Below the pieces are notes generated by a model. The model was not told the DNA's origin and did not search any database. It saw only the letters and a list, made by a program, of their open reading frames with translations. Source: an uncultured Selenomonadales bacterium (lineage in GTDB: Bacteria > Bacillota > Negativicutes > Selenomonadales > Selenomonadaceae). From it: a stretch of 53,503 bases of DNA. Positions within the stretch are counted from its first letter, which is position 1. Every line of letters starts with the position of its first letter. The DNA is taken from positions 1 through 53,503 of the forward strand of contig CAMJRX010000015.1 in NCBI GenBank assembly GCA_946408355.1, given 5' to 3'. The translations under genes and the position numbers were made by a program. This document shows, one piece after another, positions 42,922 through 51,276 of the stretch.

Positions 42922-43797
42922 TTACTTTTTAAGCTTGAGGTGCTCCACATTATCCTTGAAATACGGCTCGCTAAGTTCGACGCCTTCGGGCTGGTCAATA
43001 TCGGCGGGCACTTTGCCAACGGTCGGGACGACAACCCAGAAGATAACATCAATTTGTTTGGAACTTAAAGCCGCCGCACGTGCACTGCTGTCAATGTCGA
43101 CAATCTCAATATTTTTGCCGGAACGTTTAGCAATTTCAGCGAGGAGCGCGGTATTAAAACCTGCGGCTTTGCCGTCTGCGCTAACATAGTCAAGCGGCGG
43201 CAGGTCGCCCGTTACACCGATTTTAATTGTATCTGCGCCTTCAGTCATGGGAATTTCAACGGCGGGCGGGGCTTGTCCTTTATCAACTTTGGTAATGTAA
43301 GTTTCAGCGAGTTTATCCAATGAGCCGTCGGATTTCATTTCGGTGATAGCTTTGTTGAGTTCGTCTTTAAGTGCGGCGTCGTCTTTACGAAAGGCAAAAC
43401 AGAAATTATCGGAGAGATTTTTAAGCGTCGAGTCGCTGACGGGTTCAAACTTATCGTTATTGGCAACGAGATAATCGGCAACGCTTTTGTAAAGGCTGAT
43501 TTGGTCGACGCCGCCCGACTCAATTCCCATTTGCATAAGTTTCAAGTTGTCGTAATAAGTTACCGTGTAATTAGAAATGGGCATTTGGGCGTCTTCTTCC
43601 ACCATCTTTAAAATTTCGTCCATTCTTTTTTCGGTAGCGTTGAGGTGCGTAATCATGCCGAGCTTGACATTGGACGATTGAGCGGGTTTTTCAGCGGCAG
43701 GTTTATCAGCAGGTTTATCGCCGCCGCCGCAACCCGTAAACAACGCGCCCGCCATTACGCAGGATAAGAGAACCTTTGCAACCTTTGTGAATTTCAT
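42922..43797 (-). CDS. amino-acid ABC binding lipoprotein 4 of 6 (rearranged lobes)
   Basis: 291 residues with lipobox ALFTGCGGG and a Lys/Pro/Ala-rich linker (DKPADKPAAEKPAQ). The C-lobe-like part (YYDNLKLMQMGIESGGVDQI, SLYKSVADYLVANNDKFEPV, FCFAFRKDDAALKDELNKAI) precedes the N-lobe-like part (IKIGVTGDLPPLDYVSADGK, AGFNTALLAEIAKRSGKNIE, ALSSKQIDVIFWVVVPT). Very close to copy 3, with which it shares the signal peptide almost exactly, so these two are the most recent duplicates. Confidence 0.86.
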   Translation of the reverse strand: MKFTKVAKVLLSCVMAGALFTGCGGGDKPADKPAAEKPAQSSNVKLGMITHLNATEKRMDEILKMVEEDAQMPISNYTVTYYDNLKLMQMGIESGGVDQISLYKSVADYLVANNDKFEPVSDSTLKNLSDNFCFAFRKDDAALKDELNKAITEMKSDGSLDKLAETYITKVDKGQAPPAVEIPMTEGADTIKIGVTGDLPPLDYVSADGKAAGFNTALLAEIAKRSGKNIEIVDIDSSARAAALSSKQIDVIFWVVVPTVGKVPADIDQPEGVELSEPYFKDNVEHLKLKK

Positions 43798-43815
43798 TTT
43801 ATAAAACCTCCTAAA

Positions 43816-44709
43816 TTATTTATTGTCTTTAAGTTTGACGTGTTCAACGTCGTCTTTAAAATATGGTGCGCTAATTTCAACTTTTTCGGGACTGTCAATA
43901 TCTTTGGGCACTTTGTTGCTACTGGGAACGACTACCCAAAAGATAACGTCGATTTGCCCGGAACTTAAAGCCGCCGCACGTGCGCCGCTGTCGATATGCA
44001 CAATCTCAATATTTTTGCCGGCACGTTTAGCAACTTCAGCCAGGAGCGCGGTATTAAATCCTGCGGCTTTACCGTCTGCACTTACATAATCAAGAGGCGG
44101 AAGGTCGCCCGTTACACCAACTTTAATAGTTTGTGCGCCGTCAGTCAGGGGAATTTCAACGACGGGTGGGACTTTTCCTTTATCAATTTTGCTAATGTAA
44201 GTTTCAACGAGTTTATCAAGTGAGCCGTCGGAATTCATTTCCTTAATAGCTTTATCGAGGTCGGCTTTAATATTGGCGTCGTCCTTACGAACAGCAAAGC
44301 AGAAATTATCGGGGAGATTTTTGAGCGGCATGTCGCCGACGAGTTCAAACTTATCATTGTTGGCGATAACGTAATCGGCAACGCTTTTGTACAGGCTTAT
44401 CTCGTCGACGTTACCCGCCTCAATGCCCATTTGCATAAGTTTTAAGTTGTCGTAATAAGTCGGTATGTAGTGAGTAATTTTTGGACCGGAATTTCCTTGC
44501 GTTTTCCGCAAAAGATCTTCCATTTTCTTTTCGGTAGCGTTAAGGTGCGTAATCATGCCGAGTTTAACGTCGGGCATTTTAGCGGGCTGTTCTGCAGGTT
44601 TTTCAGCGGCAGGTTTATCAGCAGGTTTATCATCGCCGCCGCAACCCGTGAACAACGCGCCCGCCACTAAGCAGGACAACAACACCTTTGCAACCTTCGT
44701 AAACTTCAT
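43816..44709 (-). CDS. amino-acid ABC binding lipoprotein 3 of 6 (rearranged lobes)
   Basis: 297 residues, lipid-anchor Cys23 in LFTGCGG, then a linker of about 22 residues. Residues about 48-172 match the usual second half of SBP_bac_3 proteins (LKLMQMGIEAGNVDEISLYK, FCFAVRKDDANIKADLDKAI, DGSLDKLVETYI); residues about 194-290 match the usual first half (IKVGVTGDLPPLDYVSADGK, AGFNTALLAEVAKRAGKNIE, ALSSGQIDVIFWVVVP, then APYFKDDVEHV). The polypeptide thus seems circularly permuted with a new start in the hinge region. Confidence 0.86.
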   Translation of the reverse strand: MKFTKVAKVLLSCLVAGALFTGCGGDDKPADKPAAEKPAEQPAKMPDVKLGMITHLNATEKKMEDLLRKTQGNSGPKITHYIPTYYDNLKLMQMGIEAGNVDEISLYKSVADYVIANNDKFELVGDMPLKNLPDNFCFAVRKDDANIKADLDKAIKEMNSDGSLDKLVETYISKIDKGKVPPVVEIPLTDGAQTIKVGVTGDLPPLDYVSADGKAAGFNTALLAEVAKRAGKNIEIVHIDSGARAAALSSGQIDVIFWVVVPSSNKVPKDIDSPEKVEISAPYFKDDVEHVKLKDNK

Positions 44710-44727
44710 TTCATAAGACTCCTTGAA

Positions 44728-45585
44728 TTATTTATTATCTTTAAGCTTGACAACTGCAACATCATCTTTGAAATATGGCTTAGAAAGGTCGAGACCTTCG
44801 GGCTTGTCAATGTCGATAGGCACTTCTTGCCCGACAGGAACGATAACCCAAAATACAACGTCAATAAATTTGGAACTAAGAGCCGTAGCACGCGCGCCCG
44901 TTTCAATTTGGACAAGCTCAATATTTTTGCCAATACGTTTGGAAATTTCAGCGAGCATAGCAGTATTAAAACCTGCGGGCGAGTTATCAGGCAAAATTAA
45001 ATCAAGCGGCGGTAAATCACCCGTCACACCAACTTTAATTGTTTCCACACCGTCAAATTTAGGAATTTCAACTGCGGGCGGCGTCTTGCCCTTGTCGACG
45101 TTTGTAATATAGTCATTAACGAGCTTGTCAAGTGAGCCGTCAGCTTTCATGTCGTCAATAGCTTTGTCGAAGTCGTCTTTAAGTTGAGTTTCGTTTTTGC
45201 GCACGGCAAAGCAGAAATAATCGCTAAGCTTGTTAAGGGCTTCGTAGGGGACAATTTCAAGCTTATCGTTATTGGCAACGAGATAATCGGCGACGCTCCT
45301 GTAAGTGCTTATCGCTTCGACTTCGCCGGATTCAACGCCTAACTGCATGAGCTTTAAGCTGTCGTAGAATTTGGGCAAATGTTTGGTGCCTTTGACGCCG
45401 TATTTTTCTGCCACATCGTCGAGGACTGTACCCATTTTCTGTTCGTCGGAGTTAAGACGAGTCATCGTACCGAGTTTAACTTCCGCGCCGGAAAAATTAT
45501 TGTCAGGTTTATCGGCAACTTTTTCGCCGCCGCAACCGACCATTAGCAGAGCCGCCGCGCAGATTGTAGCTAGAAATTTTTTCAT
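44728..45585 (-). CDS. amino-acid ABC binding lipoprotein 2 of 6 (rearranged lobes)
   Basis: 285 residues, lipobox LLMVGCGG. Order as in the other copies: FYDSLKLMQLGVESGEVEAI, FCFAVRKNETQLKDDFDKAI and DGSLDKLVNDYI first, then IKVGVTGDLPPLDLILPDNS, AGFNTAMLAEISKRIGKNIE and ALSSKFIDVVFWVIVPVG. The DYV of the ligand-site loop is DLI here and the following acidic SADGK is replaced, so ligand preference probably differs. Confidence 0.85.
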   Translation of the reverse strand: MKKFLATICAAALLMVGCGGEKVADKPDNNFSGAEVKLGTMTRLNSDEQKMGTVLDDVAEKYGVKGTKHLPKFYDSLKLMQLGVESGEVEAISTYRSVADYLVANNDKLEIVPYEALNKLSDYFCFAVRKNETQLKDDFDKAIDDMKADGSLDKLVNDYITNVDKGKTPPAVEIPKFDGVETIKVGVTGDLPPLDLILPDNSPAGFNTAMLAEISKRIGKNIELVQIETGARATALSSKFIDVVFWVIVPVGQEVPIDIDKPEGLDLSKPYFKDDVAVVKLKDNK

Positions 45586-45594
45586 TTAAGCACC

Positions 45595-46455
45595 TCAATT
45601 CTTAAGTTTAAGATGAGTAACGTCGTCATGGAAATAAGGTTCGCTCAAGTCGACGCCTTCCGGTTTATCGATATTGGCGGGGAAATGTTCACCGACGGGA
45701 ACAATCGCCCAAAAGATAACGTCGATTTGGTCTGCCGATAAAGCCGCCGCACGCGCCCCGCTGTCGATATGCACAATCTCAATATTTTTGTTGAGACGTT
45801 TAGCAATTTCCGCGAGCAAAGCCGTATTAAATCCTGCGGCTTGACCGTCTGCACTTACATAATCAAGCGGCGGGAGGTCGCCGGTTACACCAACTTTAAT
45901 CGTTGCCGCGCCGTCAAATTTTGGAATATCAATTTTGGGCGGAGCCTTACCCTTGTCGGCGTTGGTAACGTATGCTGTAATAAGTTTATCAAGTGAGCCG
46001 TCGCCGTGCATTTCTTTGATAGTTTTGTTGAGGTCGTCTTTAAGCGCGGTATCTTCTTTGCGCACGGCAAAACAGAAATTATCGCTTAATCCTTTAATCC
46101 AATCATCGTTGACAATTTCAAACTTATCGTTATTGGCGAGCAGATAATCGGCGACGCATTTATAAGTGCTGATAACGTCGACTTTGCCCGAATCAAGTCC
46201 CATTTCCATAAGATTTAAATTGTCGTAGAAAACTGGCACGTGATTAACAACTTTGGCACGCGATTTTTCTTGGATTTTGAAAAGATATTCTTCCATTTGC
46301 TTTTCGCTGGCGTTTAGGTGGCTAATCATGCCGAGCTTAATTATCGTAGCTTGAGAGTTTGGATTTTTATTTTCGGAGCCACTATTGTCCGAGCCGCAAC
46401 CCGTCAGCAAAAGTCCTGCCGCGCAGATTGCCGCTAAAAATTTTTTCAATCCCAA
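45595..46455 (-). CDS. amino-acid ABC binding lipoprotein 1 of 6 (rearranged lobes)
   Basis: TTG at 46455 follows GGGGTGA. 286 residues with lipobox LLLTGCGSD. FYDNLNLMEMGLDSGKVDVI, FCFAVRKEDTALKDDLNKTI and DGSLDKLITAYV precede IKVGVTGDLPPLDYVSADGQ, AGFNTALLAEIAKRLNKNIE and ALSADQIDVIFWAIVPVG. First of the array; it starts 15 bases after the mreB-like stop, so it may be transcribed from the mreB promoter. Confidence 0.86.
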   Translation of the reverse strand: MGLKKFLAAICAAGLLLTGCGSDNSGSENKNPNSQATIIKLGMISHLNASEKQMEEYLFKIQEKSRAKVVNHVPVFYDNLNLMEMGLDSGKVDVISTYKCVADYLLANNDKFEIVNDDWIKGLSDNFCFAVRKEDTALKDDLNKTIKEMHGDGSLDKLITAYVTNADKGKAPPKIDIPKFDGAATIKVGVTGDLPPLDYVSADGQAAGFNTALLAEIAKRLNKNIEIVHIDSGARAAALSADQIDVIFWAIVPVGEHFPANIDKPEGVDLSEPYFHDDVTHLKLKN

Positions 46456-46470
46456 AAGAAAATCACCCCT

Positions 46471-47460
46471 TTAAAGTTTTTTACTGAATTCGATAGCCTT
46501 GCCGGTGCCGATAGCCACGCAACTCAACGGGTCGTCGGCAAGCATGGCAGGAATATTTGTCTCTTTGCGAATCAAATCCGCCAATCCGTAAAGCATGGAA
46601 CCGCCGCCTGTCAAAACAATTCCGTGATCCATAATATCAGCGGCAAGTTCGGGAGGCGTTTTCTCCAAAACATTCTTGACGCAGATAACAATACTTTCAA
46701 CTGAATCGTGCAAGGCTTCGGCAATTTCATCTGAATCGACGGTTATATTTTTCGGCAAGCCGCTAACCACGTCGCGCCCTCGCACGCTGATAGTTTCATG
46801 CCGCGCTCCGGGATATGCCGCGCCGACGTTTACTTTAATATTTTCCGCAGTGCGTTCGCCTATCATCAAGTTGTATTCTTTTTTAATGTAAAATTCTATG
46901 TCGCTGTCGAATTTGTCACCTGCCACGCGCAAACTTTCACCACAGACAATTCCGCCCAAAGAAATAACTGCAACGTCGCAAGTGCCGCCGCCTATATCGA
47001 CAATCATTGAACCCATTGGCTCGGAAATATCAATCCCCGCGCCCAATGCCGCCGCTATTGGCTCTTCAATTAACTCTGTACGTTTTGCGCCCGCTTGTTC
47101 AGCCGCCTCTTGTACAGCACGTTTTTCTACGTCGTTGACACCCGTCGGCACGCAAATCATTACTTTTGGACGAAATAAAAACGACCGCCCGATAACTTTT
47201 TCTAAGAAATGACGAATCATCGACTCTGTCATTTCAAAATCGGCAATGACGCCGTCACGCAACGGGCGAATCGCTATGATATTTCCTGGCGTGCGTCCTA
47301 TCATATCTCGCGCCTCTTGCCCTATTGCTAAAATTTTGTCCTTGTCTTTATCGACGGCGACAACTGACGGCTCGCGCAAAACTATGCCCTTGCCCTTGAC
47401 GTAAACTAAAATATTTGCCGTGCCCAAATCTATTCCGACGCTCATTGACATCCCAAACAA
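46471..47460 (-). CDS. mreB: MreB/Mbl rod-shape actin homologue
   Basis: TTG at 47460 has AGGAG 9 bases upstream; ATG at 47451 is the alternative. The 329 residues show the actin fold motifs: phosphate-1 SVGIDLGTANILVYVKGKGI, connect-1 ELIEEPIAAALGAG, phosphate-2 MIVDIGGGTCDVAVISLGGI and adenosine GIVLTGGGSMLYGL. It polymerises under the membrane and guides wall synthesis. mreC, mreD and rodA are not adjacent, which suggests an Mbl- or MreBH-type paralogue. It is followed after 15 bases by the binding-protein array and driven by TTGTAA-17-TACAAT. Confidence 0.93.
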   Translation of the reverse strand: MFGMSMSVGIDLGTANILVYVKGKGIVLREPSVVAVDKDKDKILAIGQEARDMIGRTPGNIIAIRPLRDGVIADFEMTESMIRHFLEKVIGRSFLFRPKVMICVPTGVNDVEKRAVQEAAEQAGAKRTELIEEPIAAALGAGIDISEPMGSMIVDIGGGTCDVAVISLGGIVCGESLRVAGDKFDSDIEFYIKKEYNLMIGERTAENIKVNVGAAYPGARHETISVRGRDVVSGLPKNITVDSDEIAEALHDSVESIVICVKNVLEKTPPELAADIMDHGIVLTGGGSMLYGLADLIRKETNIPAMLADDPLSCVAIGTGKAIEFSKKL

Positions 47461-47512
47461 ATTTCAAAACTCCTTTCTGCCAACGCGCAAAAAATTCATA
47501 AAATACGCAAGG

Positions 47513-47541
47513 ATTGTATCATGCTTTATTTTCATTTACAA
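47513..47541 (-). promoter_or_regulatory. promoter of the mreB-like gene
   Basis: Minus strand TTGTAA (47536-47541), 17-base spacer, TACAAT (47513-47518), about 50 bases before the start codon. Confidence 0.65.
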
Positions 47542-47582
47542 GCACAACAAAATTTCTGCGCGGGAAAAATTTTTATTAGCCC

Positions 47583-47611
47583 TTGTCTAAAAATTTATTC
47601 GGTGATATAAT
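47583..47611 (+). promoter_or_regulatory. promoter of the rpsF operon
   Basis: TTGTCT (47583), 17-base spacer, TATAAT (47606). It leaves a leader of about 65 bases before rpsF. Confidence 0.7.
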
Positions 47612-47635
47612 TTTTGTCCGTTAGTAATAAAAAAA

Positions 47636-47666
47636 CTCTCTGCTCGTTTGAAAGCGAGCCGAAGAC
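47636..47666 (+). promoter_or_regulatory. candidate S6:S18-binding leader of rpsF
   Basis: Hairpin GCTCG/CGAGC with an outer TCT/AGA stem separated by an internal loop that exposes CCG on the 3' side (GAGCCGAAGA). Known S6:S18 autoregulatory leaders have a stem with a conserved exposed CCG upstream of rpsF. The match is to the general shape only. Confidence 0.45.
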
Positions 47667-47685
47667 CAAAGGGAGGTGTATCAAG

Positions 47686-47988
47686 TTGAGGAAGTACGAA
47701 GTTATCTTCATAATCCGCTCAATGGAGGAAGAGGCGACGGTTGCTGTTATTGACAAATTTGCAAAGTTAATCGCGGCGAACGGCGGCACTATCACCAAAG
47801 AAGACCGCTGGGGTAAACGTCATCTTGCTTACGAGATTAAAAAAGAGGCGGAAGGTTTTTACGTGCTGTTCTACGTGACGTGCGAACCCGCCTGCGTTGC
47901 TGAAGTTGATCGCGTCATGAAAATTACGGACGAAATTCTTAAGCACATGATTGTTCGTTCTGACGAGAAAGGGGCAGCCAATGAATAA
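47686..47988 (+). CDS. rpsF: 30S ribosomal protein S6
   Basis: TTG at 47686 follows GGGAGGTG 8 bases upstream, giving 100 residues that start RKYEVIFIIRSMEEE; upstream in-frame sequence lies in the leader. The S6 body includes GGTITKEDRWGKRHLAYEIK and a C-terminal KHMIVRSDEK. It binds 16S rRNA together with S18. First gene of rpsF-ssb-rpsR; the ssb start overlaps its stop. Confidence 0.95.
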   Translation: MRKYEVIFIIRSMEEEATVAVIDKFAKLIAANGGTITKEDRWGKRHLAYEIKKEAEGFYVLFYVTCEPACVAEVDRVMKITDEILKHMIVRSDEKGAANE

Positions 47989-48427
47989 GATTTTTCTTTC
48001 CGGCAATTTAACTCGCGACCCCGAAGTTCGCTACACGCCAGCCGGCAAGGCTTATTCAAAAATGGGTATCGCGGTTAATCGTCCCTACAGCAAGGAAAAA
48101 ACTGTTGACTTTTTTAACTTGACGGCGTGGGATAAGACCGCAGAATTTTGCGGCAAATATCTCCGTAAAGGTTCCCGCGTTCTTGTCGAAGGGCGTTTGC
48201 AAACGTCTACTTATGAAAATAAAGACGGCGTCAAAGTTAATTCGTTCGACATTTGGATTGATAATATCGAATTCGCCGGTTCCAAGCGTGAAGACAGCGG
48301 CGGCGATAATAATTATTCCAAACCGGCGAATGACAGCTATCAAAATCGTCAGCCCGCACCGCCCGCCAAAAATAATTATGACGACTTCGGCGGCGAGCCC
48401 ATTGACCCAGACGACACACCGTTTTAA
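47981..48427 (+). CDS. ssb: single-stranded DNA-binding protein
   Basis: ATG at 47981 overlaps the rpsF stop by 8 bases and has GAAAGGGGC upstream. 148 residues: OB fold (NKIFLSGNLTRDPEVRYTPA, VDFFNLTAWDKTAEFCGKYL, GSRVLVEGRLQTSTYENKDG), a Gln/Asn/Pro-rich linker and the acidic tip DPDDTPF that recruits replication and repair partners. Standard position between rpsF and rpsR. Confidence 0.96.
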   Translation: MNKIFLSGNLTRDPEVRYTPAGKAYSKMGIAVNRPYSKEKTVDFFNLTAWDKTAEFCGKYLRKGSRVLVEGRLQTSTYENKDGVKVNSFDIWIDNIEFAGSKREDSGGDNNYSKPANDSYQNRQPAPPAKNNYDDFGGEPIDPDDTPF

Positions 48428-48439
48428 GGAGGATTGAAG

Positions 48440-48670
48440 ATGCGCAGAGAAAGAGGTCGACGCCCGCGCAGAAAAGTTTGTGCGTTTTGCGTCGATAAAG
48501 TTGAACAGATAGATTATAAAGACGCGGCAAAACTTCGCCGTTTCACCACCGAGCGCGGAAAAATTCTGCCGCGCCGCATTTCGGGTAATTGCGCCAAACA
48601 TCAGCGTCAAGTGACAATCGCCATTAAACGCGCCCGCAACATCGCGCTTTTGCCGTTCACTGCAGACTAA
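48440..48670 (+). CDS. rpsR: 30S ribosomal protein S18
   Basis: ATG at 48440 has AAGGAGGA upstream; an in-frame TTG at 48434 is less well spaced. 76 residues with the S18 core [40 protein letters not shown] and [12 protein letters not shown]. The two Cys and later Cys/His are of the zinc-type S18 form. It ends the rpsF operon at a terminator. Confidence 0.96.
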   Translation: MRRERGRRPRRKVCAFCVDKVEQIDYKDAAKLRRFTTERGKILPRRISGNCAKHQRQVTIAIKRARNIALLPFTAD

Positions 48671-48681
48671 AATTTTTCACA

Positions 48682-48709
48682 GGGAGCCAGCCTTGCGCGG
48701 CTCCTTTTT
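48682..48709 (+). terminator. terminator of the rpsF operon
   Basis: GGAGCC pairs with GGCTCC, followed by TTTTTC. Confidence 0.8.
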
Positions 48710-48726
48710 CGTTAGGGTTAGGAATC

Positions 48727-49278
48727 ATGCGTGACAATTTTTTTCTGCCGACGACGATTATTTTATGCGTAATAATTTTTGTTGGCTGGCACCAATTTTT
48801 TTACACGACAACACAACGAGAAATTTTAAACATGGAGCTTGAGACGCGACGCTTGCGCGAAATTGAGCGGGAGATTTCGGAGCTTAAAGCGCGGCACGAA
48901 AATTTATCGGCGTTTGTGGAAACAAAAGAGTTTGAACTCGACGCGGCACGGAATTTTCTACCGTCAACGATTGCGCAAGATAAATTTATCGACGAACTTT
49001 ATCGAACGGCTGAATTTCGCAGCGTGCGAATCATATCCATTCAGACGGGCGAGGTAATTTCTGCGGAAAAATTTCAATCGCAAGTCATAACTGTAAATGT
49101 CGAGACGGATTATATTTCGTTGCTAAATTTCATACGCGAGCTACTCGACGGCAGTCGCTTAATAAATCTCGAAAATTTTTCTGCGGAAAGTGTGAGCGGG
49201 AAAATTATTTCCTGTGAATTGAGCTTTAAAATTTTTGCCGAGCCCATAAAAAATCCCGCCAATAATCAGACGGGCTAA
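48727..49278 (+). CDS. PilO-like type IV pilus/type II secretion assembly protein
   Basis: ATG at 48727 follows TTAGGAAT. The 183 residues have one N-terminal membrane helix (TTIILCVIIFVGWHQFFY), a coiled coil (LETRRLREIEREISELKARH), then a ferredoxin-like domain (FLPSTIAQDKFIDELYRTAE, SQVITVNVETDYISLLNFIR, SCELSFKIFAEP). This is the plan of PilO, which pairs with PilN in the inner-membrane platform of type IV pili. No other pilus gene is in the window, so it is either an orphan or a PilO-like protein with another role. Confidence 0.7.
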   Translation: MRDNFFLPTTIILCVIIFVGWHQFFYTTTQREILNMELETRRLREIEREISELKARHENLSAFVETKEFELDAARNFLPSTIAQDKFIDELYRTAEFRSVRIISIQTGEVISAEKFQSQVITVNVETDYISLLNFIRELLDGSRLINLENFSAESVSGKIISCELSFKIFAEPIKNPANNQTG

Positions 49279-49290
49279 ATAAGATTATGT

Positions 49291-50721
49291 TCACGATTTA
49301 TACAAATCCTTTCGCATGCGGAAAATCAGCGCGTTGTATTCTTGTCCGCGTTTCTGAATCGCCTCGCCATAAGTTTTGTTGTCGGAAAGATACGTCGCGA
49401 AATCTTGTCGTTTTATCGCGGCGAATTGCGTCAAAACTTCCTCCGAAATTGCGTCAAGGTTTTTGTCGTGAATAAAGTTGCTTATCGCGTCAATCGGCAA
49501 ATTCAAAATTGGCTCTGACCATTTCAGCAGGAAAATTTTTTCTTCGGTCTTGTCGCAGGAAAAAATTATCGTTTGCAAATCGCGCTGAAGTTTTTCCGCC
49601 AATTTATAAAGTTCGTTCTCTGTCTCAAATTTTTCTTGCAAATCGCCGCCCACTTGGAACGCAAACTTCTGATAAATATTTTTCCGCTCGTGCAAATAAA
49701 ATTTGTCGACCGAATCACGATAACCTTGCAAACTCTCCAAAGTATTATAAATTGCGTTTTGAAAATGTTCGTCAAATGCAAACTTGACGAGCGGCAAAAA
49801 TCTTTGCTCAATCGTGAAACGTTTCTGTTGCCAATCTTCATACCACTCATCAAAAATTTCTACGTCAATGCTCTCGTTGCGACAAGTGGCAGAAAGTTCC
49901 TCGCGCAAGCTTGTCTTAAAGACTTTATAATTATCGCGCCATGCCGCTTGAGCTTCCACGACTTTTGAAACTAAATCTTTGTGCGCGGCGAAGAAATTAA
50001 CCTTGCGTTGAGCGTTCAAAATAATTCGCGACAAATTTTCTACAAGAAATTCAAAATCTGCGCGGGGTTCAGCTTGAAGTTCGGCAAGTTCACGGATTGA
50101 ATCATCACTGCCGTTAATCGCGTCCAGCTCCGCAAAAAAGTTTTCAGCTTGCGCCTTGACTAAAAGAATTTTGCGCTTGGGTTCGTCGGTGCCCAATTCC
50201 AAACGTTGCGCCAAAAATTTCTGACGTTCGGCGAGCAGTGAATTTTCTTCGGGCGTGAGGTTCGGATTATCGAAATATTTTACATTAAGCTTGAGCGTGA
50301 TTTTCAAAAATGCCGCGATTGTCTCCGATTGCGCCGTTTCGTAATCCTGCAAAATGTTTAAAAATTCGTTCGTCACGTTTAACACTGCGTCGAAATATTT
50401 AATCGGCGACTTTTCTATTGCCGCCGCGTCAAACTTTTTGAGAATTTCGCGGTAGTTAAGATTTGGCAAGGTAGGCTTAGAAATTTGTTCTGTAGGTTTA
50501 GAAACGAGCGGTTCAGGTTTAGAAATGGGTTTTGCCGGTTTAGTAGCGGGTGGCGGAACTAAGAAATGTTTTTTCGCTAAATTATATTCATCTTCTGTGA
50601 GATGACTTACAATACTAATGCCATTATAACCACGTTTCAAGAAAAACCAAACAAGTTCTTTATCCGTGCAATTAAATTCTTTTACATACTCATAAAGCAA
50701 CTTTGCTTCACTATAGGACAC
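49291..50721 (-). CDS. large helical protein of unknown function
   Basis: I prefer GTG at 50721, which has GAGGAGG 9 bases upstream; a TTG at 50739 lies within that ribosome binding site. About 476 residues: an N-terminal small domain (EYVKEFNCTDKELVWFFLKR, GYNGISIVSHLTEDEYNLAK), a Pro/Lys-rich linker with repeated SKP units (residues about 70-90), and about 380 residues that are nearly all helical and acidic (LRELAELQ-like and NAQRKVNFFAAHKDLVSKVV). No membrane segment, no catalytic motif. The repeated SKPE/SKPT linker suggests two independent parts. I do not recognise the family. Converges on the PilO-like gene. Confidence 0.7.
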   Translation of the reverse strand: MSYSEAKLLYEYVKEFNCTDKELVWFFLKRGYNGISIVSHLTEDEYNLAKKHFLVPPPATKPAKPISKPEPLVSKPTEQISKPTLPNLNYREILKKFDAAAIEKSPIKYFDAVLNVTNEFLNILQDYETAQSETIAAFLKITLKLNVKYFDNPNLTPEENSLLAERQKFLAQRLELGTDEPKRKILLVKAQAENFFAELDAINGSDDSIRELAELQAEPRADFEFLVENLSRIILNAQRKVNFFAAHKDLVSKVVEAQAAWRDNYKVFKTSLREELSATCRNESIDVEIFDEWYEDWQQKRFTIEQRFLPLVKFAFDEHFQNAIYNTLESLQGYRDSVDKFYLHERKNIYQKFAFQVGGDLQEKFETENELYKLAEKLQRDLQTIIFSCDKTEEKIFLLKWSEPILNLPIDAISNFIHDKNLDAISEEVLTQFAAIKRQDFATYLSDNKTYGEAIQKRGQEYNALIFRMRKDLYKS

Positions 50722-50877
50722 AATTATCCGCCTCCTCAAAAATTTACGCTCAATACTTTGTTGCGATTATAGCAGGAAAAATTGACGCTTAAAAGTCCCT
50801 TTGATAAAATTGCACTGTCAACGCGGTGATTTATTCGCTGTTGGGATAAATTTTAATTACAGGGAGGAAAATTATTT

Positions 50878-51213
50878 ATGGCGCGTCAATCAAAAAAGAT
50901 TGCAAAAAAAATTCAGCCCAAGAAAAAAGCTGAACCGGAAAATAAAAAGCCCGAAAAAGTCGGCAAGGATTATCTGTTAATAATTGTCCTTGCGCTGACA
51001 ATCGTATTTTTGCTGGTCGGCTGGTCGAACTTCACGCCATTGAATCGCGGATTATATATCGCGCTTTTGGTGTCACTGTCGACGACTTACGCCCGTCGCC
51101 ATTACAACTTTACTGAAACGCAAGACCTTTGGCTCGAACGCGCAGGAATGATTGCAATGGGTTGCGCAATCGTGCTTTTCGGGTTCGTCGTCTATCAACA
51201 ATATTTTGCTTAA
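50878..51213 (+). CDS. small membrane protein, unknown function
   Basis: ATG at 50878 follows GGGAGGAAA. The 111 residues begin with a very basic tail (KKIAKKIQPKKKAEPENKKP), then a hydrophobic segment (YLLIIVLALTIVFLLVGW), a second (GLYIALLVSLSTTYA) and a third (MIAMGCAIVLFGFVVYQQYF). The basic tail would face the cytoplasm. No family recognised. A terminator follows. Confidence 0.75.
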   Translation: MARQSKKIAKKIQPKKKAEPENKKPEKVGKDYLLIIVLALTIVFLLVGWSNFTPLNRGLYIALLVSLSTTYARRHYNFTETQDLWLERAGMIAMGCAIVLFGFVVYQQYFA

Positions 51214-51232
51214 AAAGTTTGCAAATAAAAAC

Positions 51233-51262
51233 CTCCTGTCAAAATTCGGCAGGAGATTTTTT
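51233..51262. terminator. terminator, probably bidirectional
   Basis: CTCCTG pairs with CAGGAG and is followed by ATTTTTT on the plus strand; an A run precedes it, so it can also serve the convergent 3D-domain gene. Confidence 0.7.
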
Positions 51263-51276
51263 ATGTCCATTAAAAT

